A stretch of 64,000 bases of DNA from Argyresthia goedartella (lineage: Eukaryota > Arthropoda > Insecta > Lepidoptera > Argyresthiidae): NCBI GenBank assembly GCA_949825045.1, contig OX463822.1:377001-441000 (forward strand). Reading direction: 5' to 3'. Both the position numbers and the translations under genes were made by a program. Positions 10,938-25,900 of this stretch are shown one piece after another (positions within the stretch are counted from its first letter, which is position 1; each line of letters starts with the position of its first letter). The notes beneath the pieces were generated by a model. The model was not told where the DNA came from. It worked only from the letters and a program-made list of their open reading frames with translations, and did not search any database.

Positions 10938-13900
10938 GTAAATATGACAAAACAATTTGTAATCATTGATGGACAATTCTGACACGATTTTGGTGACGTA
11001 TGGACGCCTGCAGTTTCATAGACTTTATTTACTGCAGTTTCTTTCAAATCTTTTTATTGAAGCATTCCATCCATCTCGCAGTGTTTTCCGCTCGATTACA
11101 CATAAGTCTAGAATTATCTCCGGGTGTGCCCTCATGTTGCGGTCTATGTGCTGCAGCCGCCGGTGCACGACGGCGAGCGCTCGTCCACGAGCGGCGGCTG
11201 TGCAGGCGGCGGCGGGGGTGAGGCACGGCGCGGGGCGGCGGGTGCGGAGGGGCGGCGCGTGCTGGCGGAGCTGCTGCCCGCGCTCGAGACCGAGCTGGTG
11301 GCGCTCGTCACGCACATGGACAAGAGCGACCAGTAGTGAGTGCTACCTACCTACCTACCTACCACCTACATACATGTCTCTGTGAATAATCACCTGCCTG
11401 TGTACACAACGTATTCTTAAAATGTGGGACAAAAATAGTTGTGTCCGTTAGTAGTTTAGACACTGCTCACTGTGGGAACTTAACAGAAATAGTTGAGTCC
11501 GTTAGTAGTTTAGACACTGCTCACTGGGGAAACGAAATACAAATAGTTGTGTAACACAAACTTTTTTAACGTACTTGTAGGTGGCCAGCTAATTAAAAAC
11601 AATAAAAGCTGTGTTCTAAATTGAATAACTATAAATTTAAATCTTAAATTTATCTTCTTCTTTTATAAGTTTTTGTATTACAGAGATTTTTGTGTCATTT
11701 ATTTCATTTATTGTATGTGATAAAATTTATGGCCTGACCTAGTATGTATATAAAATGTACACAAGTTTCACCTTACCGGACTCAAGTTCCCGCGATCACC
11801 ATATTGACATGGAGTACACGGATGCATCCATAGCGGATATGACATATTGACATGGAGTACACGGATGCATCCATAGCGGATATGACATATTGACATGGAG
11901 TACACGGATGCATCCATAGCGGATATGACATATTGACATGGAGTGCACGGATGCATCCACAGCGGATATGACATATTGACATGGAGTACACGGATGCATC
12001 CATAGCGGATATGACATATTGACATGGAATACACGGATGCATCCATAGCGGATATGACATATTGACATGGAGTACACGGATGCATCCATAGCGGATATGA
12101 CATATTGACATGGAGTACACGGATGCATCCATAGCGGATAGCGTATATGAATGATGGTTAAAGTTTATTTTTATGGTTTCTAATTGATATAGACATCCCT
12201 CCAAAATCTTAAAGTAAAGTATGAAGTAGTGAACAAAACTTAACTGAAGCTCGATTCAAAAAATCTATAAAGCACACTTTGTGCACAAAGGCCTACTACA
12301 AAATTAATGACTTTTTACAAGACACCGACATCTGACATGAAACCAGTTCATTGCACCATATATATTATGTACTAATAATTAGCCACCTACCTAATGTTTT
12401 ATTATTAATGTTATTTATAGTCTCAATTTTTGTGCTATTATGAATAAAAATGTTTGAACTGAACTGAATTGAACTAAACTGAAGTTACTTGTCGTTCACG
12501 TATTGTAAGATTTAGTAATATTATCGTTTATATTGATGGCGTTTTAATGTCGTCTAACGATATGGAACGATAAGCTAAATATATTTTGCAACTTTTCAAC
12601 CCAGTCAGGTTTAATAAAACTAAGGCCTACTTGTAGCACCTTTTTGACTGCCGCTAAATACAGTCTAAATATAACTTAAATACAATAAGGACATGTTAAG
12701 TGGGAACCTGGTTGACAGGAACTAACCTTATCCCTAGTTTCTGAAAGAGTGATCAAACAGGCGATTAATCGATGATTATTCAATCAATGATTCAATGATA
12801 AAATTCAATTCAAAATAGCGGCACGAGATTGGTTTTGGCTGAAATTAATTTAACAAGTGGTCACACTCATTTTCCTTTTGGAAACCGGACTTTAGAGTAT
12901 TTGGCCGTTTTTCTAAACCGTGTTGTATAAAGTGTATATAGCGGCTGTCAAAATTCTGATACAAGGTCCAAAACTTTACGCACAGTAGTAGTAGTTACGT
13001 ACTCAGAAAATGTCTTCATTATCACGTTACGCTTAGGATAGGAGTAATTTTGTACTCCACGGCGTTCAGGTCAATGCGGTGTTCCCTAGTAGGTACCTAT
13101 CCTTTGTTTAGCTTCTAATTCAATACGGTATTTGACAAGGTAGTCTAATAAATCTAGAAACGTGTCTCATGCTGAACCCATTTGATATATGAACAAAAAC
13201 GTTTGACAATATCCGAATTGTATATTTTTATCTACACACGTATCATAAACCCTCTTTACTGCGTACAAAAACCCCAACGTTACGATCAGCATAATGTTAA
13301 ACGACTTGGTTTAACTCATTTCTTATCTGAAAAATTACACATTATGACCATGTGTAATTTTTCTGCATATTATGACATTCAATTTTCGAACGCCGACGCC
13401 CGCCTGCGTGCCGCCCCTAGTTTGTCTGTGAAGTTGGTACTGACATTCAAATTTCGAACGCCGACGCCCGTCTGCGGCACATTGGTACTACAGAACAAGC
13501 TAAACAACTGCAGAGCCACAATGCCGTTCAAACATGCGGTTCCTAAACACATCAAAGAGTGCTTATGATATGTTTGTAGATAAACTAGTGTATGTAACTG
13601 TACATAATTAGACATTAAAATTCTCGAGTGATATTATTATGAAACTCGCCTTCGGCTCGTTTCATAAACCCACTCTCGAGTATTAATGCCCTCCATTATG
13701 TAGCAGTCACATGATTTATGTGACTACTACATAATGCTACATAACATACATCGTCGGCGTTCGAAATTTGAATGTCAGTACCAACTTCACAGACAAACTA
13801 GGGGCGACATGCAGGCGGGCGACGGCGTTCGAAATTTGAATGTGTAGAAAAATTACACATTATGGTCATAATGTGTAATTTTTCAGATAAGAAATGAGTT

Positions 13901-16900
13901 TTTACCAAATAGTTTAATATTATGCTGACCGTAACGTGCGGTTTTTGTACGCAGTAAAGAGGGTTTATGATACGTGTGTAGATAAACTACTATTAACAGT
14001 TCTATTTTATAAACTTAATGTTGTGTTTAAAAGACAGCATCTGACTATGACGTCACATGCTAGTATTTCATAGAACTCGTGAACAAAATTGCCGTTTTGA
14101 CAGTTCCTAAAAGTATATATTTTGACTAGCAGTCAAATACCGTATTATGCGCTATGACATCGAATATTGCGTAATGTCCTGACCGGCTGCACCTCCCCAG
14201 CGGCGCGATGCGCGCACTGGCCTGCATCTCGCGGCGCGTGCTGGCGCCGGGCGAGGGCGGCGCGGCGGGCGGCGGCGCGCTGGCGGCGGCGGCCGTGGCG
14301 GCCAAGCGCGGCGCCGACCGCGCCGTGCACGAGCGCGTCGAGGGCATGCAGGACGCCGTGCGACACGCCGCGAAGCGATCGCGAGCCGGGATCTACCCGT
14401 TCCTGCAGGTACTGTCTGAGTTGCTTCCTATGGATACATGTGTCTTTTGGAATTTAGGCTATGAGATAAATAAAACTAGAACACTTTTAATTAGAGATCA
14501 TATTGTTTTCATTTCTCACTGGGGAAGTTATAACGTCCGAGTCCTAGCGTAGCTGAAAAGACAGTGGGGGCTGACAGTGAAGAGTAATGAATACACACAA
14601 TCCTACCACCACTTTTACACAAAATGCAGAGACTTTGCCATTGAAATAAAAACGCAGTGGCAAATTCAAGCTGTCAAAACTATTCCAATAGTCATTTCAT
14701 CCACAGGAGTCATCCCATACACTTTAAACAAGAGTCTCAAAGCACTTCTTAATATACGCAGGCACACATCTATATTTCTTCAAAAAGCCACCATAATGAA
14801 TAAAATAAATAAATAAATATTAGAGGACAATCGTACACAAATCCAACTAGACCCAAAAGCGTATGCTCAATAAGGCTTGTGTTATGGGTACTAGACGACG
14901 ACATATTTAATAGAGATAAATACTTATGTAAATACATAGAAAACACACAAGACTAAGACACAAAACAAAATTCGAAACCAATAAAAAAAAATAAGAAACA
15001 AATATTCATGCTCATCACACAAATATTTGTCACCTTTGTAGGCAGGAACCCGCTAGGCTTAATCGGTCGTCGTAAATACTTGTAGAATTGTAAAAAAACT
15101 CATGGGCAAGGACCATGACCTTGAATCTTCATTAAAAGCACTTGGCGTAAGCCCGAGTGTCAGGAAAAATATCTTTAAAATAAGAGTGAAATTAAAATTC
15201 ATAACATATAATAATTGCTTATTAAGTAAAAATTTCAAATCAAGCATATAAAGCTTAACGTATTTATTGAGATTCAATAAAATTATTACAGTACTGTGTT
15301 TAATTTAATTTAATTTTAAATGTAGGCTGGACCAATTAAATATAATAGAGTGGGTACCGCTTGCTTTTAAGTCGGGTTTTGTTTTTTTAACATAATAATA
15401 ATATTTAATTACATAATTTATAACTTGAATAATCCTTCACGCTCCCTCAAAACTAAATCACCATTCAATTAATTACAATGCTAGTACAATTACAAATATA
15501 CCTATTCAATCAATTCGGGACGCATTACTTCCTAGTGTTTGCTAGGAATAGGACAAAAATCATAGTTCAACATTCAAATATCTAATTCAAATTCAAATAT
15601 CATTTATTTCTCAGAAAGGAAATGTCATAAATTAAGGTAGGAATAAAGGTATACAGGATTATAAATGCAAGTACATTTAGGTAGGGATACGAGCTGACAT
15701 CCTAGCTAGATTAGTAGGTAATCTGTGTGAAGGTATGTCAGGCCCTGAACCCCGTCAATGATACTTGATCAAGTATAACCACAGAATACTTAATAGTACT
15801 ACGTACAGAAACATAACTCCGCAAATACAATTAAATAAATAGCTACTCTCGCTGCGCGACAATAAAGCGCAATCTAGCTTGCACCTGCGCTACGTACAAA
15901 AATCGCTAATTACCTACAGAATCGGTTGTCCCCCCACGTGCAGGCTAGATTGCGCCTCATCACTACGACTGAGAGCTTCTTTTACTCTGACATCACAAGG
16001 TCGTCCTTTAAACTCCTGTCTCGCTTGATCATGGTAGGGTTACCTACGTGCGATTTGTGTTTGTGAATTTTAGTCCCCTCTGTGTAAGAGATGTGTTATA
16101 TTAGTACTTATTCAGGCTATTGGCAAATTCTAAGCCAAATTCTAATTCTTACTTACGTGATTGTAATTTATTTTATACTGGTTCTAAAGTTTTTACTTTT
16201 AGGTAAACAAAAAATTATTCAATTAAAAAGGAAACGAATTTTTAATAACTATTAAAAATTTACAAAGTACAAATTCCGTTAACTTAGAATAACTTATATA
16301 ACACTACTGTGTGTATGTGTGTTTGAGGGTGCGTTAGAAGGTGTATGGGTATGTGTATGTGTGTGCCTGTGGGTCTTTACTTGTGTTTATTACAGGAGAT
16401 TTGTCATTACAGAATCATCCATGGACCAACTCTTCAGTATCTTCATAGGATAGGTTAACAAGATAGGCTGTAATTTTACGCGTGCATTCCAAATGGGAAA
16501 GCGAAAGCATTGAGATAGTTGCACTGATTTTATTAAATAGAAATGGCGCGAGATAGGGGAAGAATATTTTGATAAAAGTGAAATTGGGGGTTGGTATTAG
16601 GCAGACGCGGTCTTTGCGTCGTTTTTTTATGTTTGTTACATTACCACGTGAAGTAATTTTGTGTTGGGTAGCAATAGCATTAAGTATGTAAAGCTGTCGT
16701 ACATTTAATACTTTACAGTCCTCGTAAAGTTGTTGAGTAGGATACATTTTGGGTCGCGAAGTTGATATCTTTAGGATAGCTCGTTGGGCTACTTCAAGGG
16801 ACTTTAATGTGGTTTCAGAAGCCCCGCCCCAGGAGACAATACAGTAGGAGATAATGGACTGACATAGGGAAAAGTAAAGCATGATATAGGAAGTGGGAGT

Positions 16901-19900
16901 ATAGAAATAGGAGTGATTATAGAGGAATGGGCAACGTGTCAAATTGTCTTGAATATGTACATCAATTTACGCATTCTCCCAGTCAGCAGATTAATGTGGG
17001 CTTTAAAGTTTAAATTCTGATCTACTATTAACCCAAGGTATTTTATTGTGTTAGTAGAGGTTATATGGGGACAGTTGCACTGATTTTGATTGGAACATGA
17101 ATGAGCTTCTATATTTAATGTGTTTGGGTGTTGGGAATTCGATTTCAGAGAGTAGCTGATAAATTTTGTTTATCACATTCAATGTAGGGGTATTTGCCAG
17201 TGCCAGTGAAAAACTGCGTTAAAGCCCTGCTGTGCGTGATATTGACGTTGTGTCCAGGAATTTGCATGGATAGTAATTGCCGTATCGTCGGCGTAGGTTA
17301 CCATGCTGGCGTCATTGATAGACAAGTTACAGAGGTCATTTATGAATATAAGAAATAAAGTTAGGCCCAAAATACTGCCTAGAGGGACACCGTAAGTAAT
17401 TTGTGCTTCATCGCTTAAGAAATCATCAATTTTAACCACCTGAGACCTGTGTGTAAGTCAAAGTCAAAGTACTTTATTACTGTAGATATTTACATATACT
17501 TAGCAAACGTCATTTTTTGCCCCTTCTCTACATTGGACCACTGTGGGAGAAGAGGGGCGTAGAAACTCCCACAGATTGATTTTTAGATCTCTTTTAAAAA
17601 TAGGTTGTGATTAACTAATACAAATATGAAAAATTTAATTGTTATGATTAATAAGCAGGAATAAATAATTACAAAATTATTAACAGCAAGGCCTGTGTTG
17701 AGCCAGATTAACCCCATACAGACCCATCATTTAAGTAATCTTGAACATTGTAATATCCTTTTTTCGACAAAGTCGCTTTAACATGGATTTTAAATTGCTC
17801 AAATGGCAATTTCAAGATCTCCAGAGGTATCTTGTTGTAGTAGAGAATGCATTGACCCTTGAAAGAATTGCTAACCTTCGCGAGTCTAAACCGGGGCGCA
17901 AGTAGTCTGTGATTATTTCTTAGGTTAACATTACAGCTATCGCTAAGTTTGGGAAATTTTGTAAGGTTCTTGCGTACATACATTATATTTTCGAAAATAA
18001 ATTGACTAGCTACAGTTAGTATGTAAATTTCTTTAAAAAGCTGTCTTAACCTCTCCGAAACCCGGCCGCCCGGCGCCAACCAGCTCTAATCCCAGCCATA
18101 CATGAGCCCGCGCGGCGCGCGCGACTTGACTGACATATCAAGTGATTATGTCTGAATGGTAACTGTAAGAACTATGAGAGTTGTACATCTGAGTAGCTAA
18201 TGAAACCCTCTCTTACTCAAAGCGAAGAAAATGTCACGGTGACCTTAGTTTATTTTTGTACCGACATCAGAATTACAGACTTCTAATAAAATGCTCCCTC
18301 TCGTCACAAATGTAGTCGACATGAGTAAAACACAACAAAATACACATTTTGTTTGATACTTTCGTAATCTACACAAGATTACCTTTTGAAAACAATAAAA
18401 ACATTAGTATGTTCTAATAGAAATTTTTCAATATTTCAGCGTTCGAAGATTTCATGAAATACCGGTTACGAAAAGTGTTTTTTTCGAGTCACGTTTGCAG
18501 CGTCTTGAATGAATGAAATGAACAAAAGACCATACCGGAAATAGAAGATTGGCTCATTGGCCGTTTTTACACACTAAAACCTTGCCAATACGAATACAAT
18601 TGGCTAATTCATTCCGGTCTAAAAAAAAAGTTATCGAGTGCGTGTCGGTACGCTTGGGTCAATAGTGTTTGTTTACGTCGACGTGTCGGTACGGTTGGGT
18701 CACGGAGAGGTTAAGGAGTATGTGCGTTTTAAATTATAAATTGCTCGAATAGCTCTTTTCTGTAAAATAAAAATAGTTTGAATATCCGCTGCTTTCCCCC
18801 ACAACAAGATACCATAGGACATCACACTATGAAAGTAAATAAAATATATTAGCCTAGATGTAGCCACATCCGTGCTTTGTCTGATGTTCCTAACAGCGTA
18901 AGCCGCAGAACTTAATTTACCAGCCAATTTATCTATGTGGGGTCCCCACTGCAATTTGCTATCAATGGTGTGAGTGGTAAGGTATGAGTGAAATAGTTCT
19001 TATTGTAAGCCTCTCACTCCTATGGATTCTAGTTTGAGAAGTAGGGCAGGAGTGGGAACAGTATCAAATGCCTTAGCTAAGTCCAAAAATATTGTGAGAA
19101 CTTTTTTGCGATTATTTAATTTATTAACGATGTTATTAAGAAGAGTTTGGACAGAATCTGCGGTGGAGATGTTTTTCCTAAAACCATATTGAGTTTTTGA
19201 AAGGATTTCATCTTTTTCAATGTAATCTACAAGACGCATATTTATTATTCTTTTGAGGATTTTAGAAAGTGACGTTAGAACAGCTATACGCCTGTAGTTA
19301 TTTACAGAGGTCCCATCACCTCCCTGAAAAATGTGATGGATGATAGCTTTTTTAATTTTGTAGGAAAGATTCCTTTTCGAAGACATAGACTAAAGATGTG
19401 ACTTAAGATAGGTGCGAGATACTGTGGGAATCTTTTCAGAAATAGGGAGGGAATAACGTATCGAGCCCGTAGCTGCGTAGGGCTTTAAGATGAGTTTACT
19501 TCTTCCGGGTTTGTATCAAGTAGGGCAAAGGAAAACGGGGTACTTGAGAAGATACAGTTAGAGGGACGTCATTGCTATGTGGGGGCAAGATTATGGAATT
19601 CGCGAGATTATTCCCAACAAGATTATTAGCAAAGAAATTATTTACGGAGTTACAAGAGTCTAAGGGAGAGGTGGTAGGATAGTAAGAGTTGATTAGTTGG
19701 ATGTCGAATTTTGGAAGATTGTGTTAAGCGTCTTATGGATTCCCAAAGGCGTTTTGAATTTTTGCCTGCTTTAATTAGGTCTTGTTCGTCATAGTTCCTT
19801 TTAGCTTTTTATTTATCTTATTACAAAAATTGCGATAGCGGAGATGTGTAATTCGGAGAACTACATTTTCAGGGGATGTCTTGGTTTTCCTATGCATTGT

Positions 19901-22900
19901 GTCACGGTTACATCATCAATGCATCTTAGAAGACCTGGTGTTATCCATGGCTTCAGTATTGCCTTTTTACTAGATAGAGTCTTCACTGTAGTGTTTTTAT
20001 TAATAACACTTTAGAGAAGTTTTACCAAGGTGTCAATAGAATTGTTTGGGTCCGTAGAAGTAATCAAATCCAGTAAGTTTAGTTCATTTATGTCCTTCTC
20101 CAAAGCTTCATAATTTATTATTTTTATTGTTGGTTCTCGGTGTGACGAGTAGTCAGTAGAGAATAGTTGGAGTAATGTGGATTACAACTGTATTGAATAA
20201 TTTTACTCTTTGTAAGGCTCTATCCACTATATTGCCATTTTCAACCTTTGTAATAAATTCTAAAACCAATGAAAAATTATTTCTTCTAAGCCTTATAAAG
20301 GGTTAAGGGTGTTGAGAAGATTATTAAGACAGGACATAAATCGTTCTGTATTTGTAATTGAAGGGGAACTTCAAAGGGGATTTTCAAAACAAGGGCTAAG
20401 CCAGTGTTTTGAAAATTATGTTCTTCGATCTTATACTAGATGAGGATTTTAATGTATGCGACTACACCATCGCTTTGAACCGTGTTATTAAATGTTTGGC
20501 ACATTGAATAGTTTGGAAGTTGTGGTAAAGTAGAATTAAAGAGACATGATATCCAACACTCTGTCAGTATAATAATATCCACATACATGTCAATACGATG
20601 TAAGAGGGTCTGGAAGCTGACAAAATTTGCATTGATCTATGACCTTATATCCTGTGTCAGAATATAAAGACATTTTTTATTAGATTTAATAAGTTTTATA
20701 CAGATCTTTTTGTCTTTTGAGACACTTAAGTCATCGATAGCATTATCGACTCCAGCGCGCAGCGCCGCCTGCTTTGGCGTCAGGACTGCGCAACGCAAAA
20801 TGTCGACTTTTGTCGCGCTGACCTTGCGTCTTTAAACCTTAATTTAACCCCTTTAGACTTATCACACGACTAAAATAACAACAGTTTTACTTAGCCAGAG
20901 AGTTTTTTGTAACTGTTATCAATTAATTGTTAGGTAAATAATGTACTGTAGTATGATTAATGCGTCTCTAAAGTATTCAAATAGGATTATTTCTTTTTTT
21001 TTGAAAGAGAGTAGTTAAATGTTTTGTAAAAGAATTAAAGCAAAATTCCTTAGCTTTAATTATCACTAATCAATTAGGAAATCAGGTAAAATCGGTGGAA
21101 CAAAGTTTAATTTCAAAGCCAACTCGAAAACGTAATTTCGCACGCTTGAAAAAAAAGAGCAGCGATAGGGTTCAAACAACCAATCGTGCAGAAAATAAAA
21201 ATCGAAAATAATGATTATTCACATGTTTTGGCCCTATATTGTCGTGTTTCTATCGTATTTACACAATATTAAGTACATTAGACTGTTATGAAAGCAACCC
21301 CGTAAAGTAAAACGCAATTTTTATTATTTTGAGTTTTTTCTCGACGTATTTCCTTCACCAGCATTGATATTTTCGATGAAAACACGGTATTAACTAAGTA
21401 ACAGGCTATGAATAGTACTTACAATCAGTTTTTTACTCAAAAACTACACAAATCACAAGCAAATCACCGATAATCTGCCTCGTAATTGACCCGGCGAACT
21501 GCAGTGAAATCGTGCAAAGTCATGAATGTTTACTATTTTTTTCTGGCTCTGTGTGAATGTATTTCAATGTACGGACTAGATTATTCCATTCCTTCAATCA
21601 TTGGCCGCTTTTATAGAAATTAAAAAAACAAAAACCGACCACAGATATTACATGAAGATCGAAATATAAACTCGTGCTAGCCGTAGTCAAATTGACTCGC
21701 TGCGCAGTTAAGCTTTTTCCAGCTGCGAGTCAATTTGGATATTGCGCATTTGGGTCGCTAAGCAGAGTTGATTTGTTGCACAAGATTAGTAAAAACCCAG
21801 AAAACCCTAATCAATCTATCTACAGTAAGCACATAAACGCATAATCACAACACAACACCAACTCACACGAACTGGTAATGGCTTCGTCAATGCATCTGCC
21901 AATTAGCCATGTAAAGAATTTTCAAGCGCACCCAACTGAGAAAACCATTTCGAGATATTTGTGTTCTTGACAAAACTACGTTATACCCATGTTAAAATAT
22001 AAAATAATTATTGGAATATCCGTAAAAAACATAATGTTTTTCATTGGTCCTCTTTAGCTCATTTTCGTAGAATTCCTCAGATGAACGAAACTCTTTGTGT
22101 AGAACTGCCTTCGCCCTGAACCTGTTGAATACCACCGGCGTTATAAAACGCCACTTTTTCGTTATAGGTTTTAAATTTTATTACCATGGCATAAGATTTA
22201 AAATCGCCACCCGTCCTAACTACTCGGTTTTGAAGAGATTAATTTGATTGTCTTATAAAACTGTCAAATGTCAATAGTATTCCCCTCAAGTCAATAACTC
22301 AGTTGTCAGTCGGAACGTAAACAAGACATTAGGTATAATTATTTACCACTTTAGCCTTAGTGGAATCCTAAGATTAGAACAAGGCAGTCATGCCTAGTGC
22401 ATAACATAAACTAACCATTGATAGCAAATTGTAGTGGGGACCCCCATAGATAAATCAGCTGGTGGATTAAGTTCTGCGGCTAACTCTGTTAGTAAAACAC
22501 GGATGTGGCTACATCTAGGCCAGTCTATTTTAGTTACTTTCATAGTGCCATTTCCTATAGCAGGCGTGGGCAACTTCATCAGGCCCTAGATCGACTTTTG
22601 ACTGATAAACCCCTCTGCGATTAACCGAATTAAAATTTGATTTCTGAATTGATTGCTTGAAAGTTGAAATGAAACAGTCTAGCTGGAAAATAGATTTATG
22701 TAGTTTTTTATTATATTATATTAATAGGATCGTCATAAAATATGCTTAAATATAAACTAACTGCTTATTATTAATGTAAGAACTGCACATTCATCTCTTG
22801 ACTTTGTAGTTTGAAATTGTCAACTTAGTGGATGACCATCCTTTAGGCGTGATCGGTGTTTGTTTTTGGTAGGTTTAAGGTATGGAAATGCCAATTCGCA

Positions 22901-25900
22901 TAAATATGTCGACCCGAAGCATGAATAAATTTGTTAAACTTAGTTATTTAAACTTGGATGTTTTTTACACGAAGCTTATCCCCAAAAACCTAACGCGGAC
23001 GATGCCCTTGCTTGAAGAAAAATATCACACCGCAATGTGATCATTTCTTTATGAATTCGCGCATGGATTTGAAATGTCTCTGCCATTTTTTGGGCTATTT
23101 CGTAGATCTGATTAGGAGCTATAGAACTGTTTTTAGGGTTCCGTACCCGAAGGGTTCCAAACGGGACCCTATTACTAAGACTCCGCTGTCCGTCCGTCCG
23201 TCCGTCCGTCCGTCCGTCCGTCCGTCCGTCTGTCACCAGGCTGTATCTCAAGAACCTAGCTAGCTAGAGAGTTGAAATTTTCACAGATTATGTATTTATG
23301 TTGCCGCTATAACAACAAATACTAAAAACCGGTCAAGTGCGAGTCTAATTCGCGCACGAAGGATCCGTACCACCGTTCAATGGGTTAAGGTTAAGGGGGC
23401 TCCCATACAACAATACCACATACAAACTTATGGATGCACCTGGTTACTTACATGGAGTGTGAAAGTAACCGCACCAATAACTTTGTAAACAATATTTTGC
23501 TGTGTAAAATCCAAACTATTCACTCCACACCATCGCTTCCATTGAACGGTGGTACGGAACCCTTCGTGCGCGATTTAGACTCGCACTTGACCGGTTTTTT
23601 TTAATTTAAAAACGTATCGAACCATTAAATGACTTGGCAGTATGAAGTACCTTAGTCTAATGTCTAATATAGATAATCGACAATGTATATAAGTAGTATC
23701 GATACAGGATCAATTTAATTTTGTAATGTTAACTTGGATAATCTTTCATTGACACCAGAAACAGACTAGATCCCCACATCAGAATCAGTCCACTGCTTGG
23801 CGGGATTCTCTCAAAAAGTTCCTCCCGTAAAGTTTGGTCCCCTACTTTTCTGATTCCTATCGTCTTGATATGTTGTTTGACCATCGCATACCCGCTACTC
23901 TTTGTCTTTTTCATGGGCACCATCCCTCTTGTTTACCGCCTTGATCCACCTTCCATGTGCCCTTCTAACCGGGTGTCCTACCGCCTTGATCCACCTTCCA
24001 TGTGCCCTTCTAACCGGGTGTACTACCGCCTTGATCCACCTTCCATGTGCCCTTCTAACCGGGTGTCCTACCGCCTTGATCCACCTTCCATGTGCCCTTC
24101 TAACCGGGTGTCCTACCGCCTTGATCCACCTTCCATGTGCCCTTCTAACCGGGTGTCCTACCGCCTTGATCCACCTTCCATGTGCCCTTCTAACCGGGTG
24201 TCCTACCGCCTTGATCCACGTTCCATGTGCCCTTCTAACCGGGTGTCCTACCGCCTTGATCCACCTTCCATGTGCCCTTCTAACCGGGTGTCCTACCGCC
24301 TTGATCCACCTTCCATGTGCCCTTCTAACCGGGTGTCCTACCGCCTTGATCCACCTTCCATGTGCCCTTCTAACCGGGTGTCCTACCGCCTTGATCCACC
24401 TTCCATGTGCCCTTCTAACCGGGTGTCCTACCGCCTTGATCCACCTTCCATGTGCCCTTCTAACCGGGTGTCCTACCGCCTTGATCCACCTTCCATGTGC
24501 CCTTCTAACCGGGTGTCCTACCCGTCTCCGCTTTAGCCTCCTTGTAGTTAAAATTACCGTTTGTCAAATCTCAAAAGATATACAAGACCCGGCCGTACAA
24601 TTAGCGTTGACCCCAGTTAATGGTATCTAATGGTTGTGTGGTCAGGAGTTCGAGGAGCTGACGGTGGCGTGCGAGGCGATGTTCTCGCGTGGCGGGCGGC
24701 GAGCGGACGTCGAGCGCTGGTACGTCGCGCTCGCCGACGCCATGCTGAGGTGAGTCCTTCTTCTCCCACTGCCGCTCCTGCCGCGTTCAGAAAGAAAGAA
24801 GAAAGAAGAAAAGCTTCCAATAGAACCTTACTTATATACTTGCTCTACTTACATCCACTAATGGCCGTGACATTCACCTGGCATTTGAATGTTGCACCGA
24901 ATAACACCGAGTGTTGCTGTGGCTGCAGGACTGTGGGCAGCGCGTCGCACCCTCGCACGCCGCGCGCCGTGCTGCACATGGAGAACTACCACCGCCTCGC
25001 CGCTATCCTCGCCGCGCTGCGCCTGCCCGCCACCGACGCCAAGAGGTATACTGACACGTGTCAGACAGACAGACAGACAAGTCGACAAAACATACATATA
25101 CACACTTCTGCTCTGGCTGCTTAGTTCAGAACGGGGTGGCAGAGACAATTGGGAAGGAAGAAAAAAATCGCCAAGTTCTTGGATGTTATTATGGTTTACC
25201 AACAAGTAAGTGTTATACACTACACACAAATATAAAATACAATACACATTGCTATGTGCAATCCCAATAAGAGGTGAACATAAAATACATTTTAAATAAA
25301 AACCGGCCAAGTGCGAGGCGGACTCGCGCACGAAGGGTTCCGTACCACCGTACAATGGTAGGGATGGTGTGGAGTGAATGGTTTGGATTGTACATAGAAA
25401 AATGTTGTTTACAAAGTTATTGGTACGGCTACTTTCACACTACATGTACATACCAGGTGCATTTATAAGTTATATATTAAAAGAATTGTTGTACGGGAGC
25501 CCTCTTAAATATTTATTATGTTTTTTTTTGTTTTTTTTTTGTTATAGCGGCAACAGAAATACATCTATGAAAATTTCACCTGTCTAACTATCATGGAGAG
25601 GGTTCAAAATCTCGATCCGCACCAACTGCCCTCGATATATATAAGTAGTTAAGAACAGTAATTTTTCTACGAACTATCTTTATAAAATTTTTTCGAAGTC
25701 ATTGTTCGTTGCAAACATCAGAAAAGACGCTTACGAAGAATCGGCTAGCGTACGACGCGACTGCGAGCTAGCGAGCGACAACCTAACTGAAAATCTGAAA
25801 TCCCGTCGGACGAGTTGGCCGGACGAACCTACCTAAACTGCGGAGTGAGACCCTCCTGGCGAAGCTGGCTGACCTCCCTTACCATCTTCCAGCCTGAACC

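Larger units (their letters stand above)
16300..20700 (-). mobile_element. Degraded LINE, split by a nested LINE
   Basis: Downstream half: 16415-16942 (post-RT 'SQSIISYCIVSWGGAS') and 17179-17439 ('ITYGVPLGSILG', 'VTYADDTAITI' with YADD). Upstream half: 19000-19386 ('VNNYRRIAVLTSLSKILKR', 'FLDLAKAFDTVPTPALLLKL'), then a decayed endonuclease region to about 20700. The RT palm is cut between 'LLLKLESIGVRG' and the GVP motif by a second LINE at 17456-18974. Removing that insert would bring the two RT halves next to each other. Confidence 0.7.

Noticed and set aside
11768..12204. Three overlapping Cys-rich minus-strand frames
   Set aside because: Caused by the 43-bp minisatellite; 43 is not a multiple of 3, so all frames stay open by repetition.
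14126..14366. Minus-strand Ala/Arg-rich frames over exon c
   Set aside because: Antisense shadows of a GC-saturated Sec3 exon.
23865..24630. Repeat proteins of 223 and 242 residues
   Set aside because: Open frames produced by a 45-bp minisatellite inside an intron; no start context, splice or conservation evidence.
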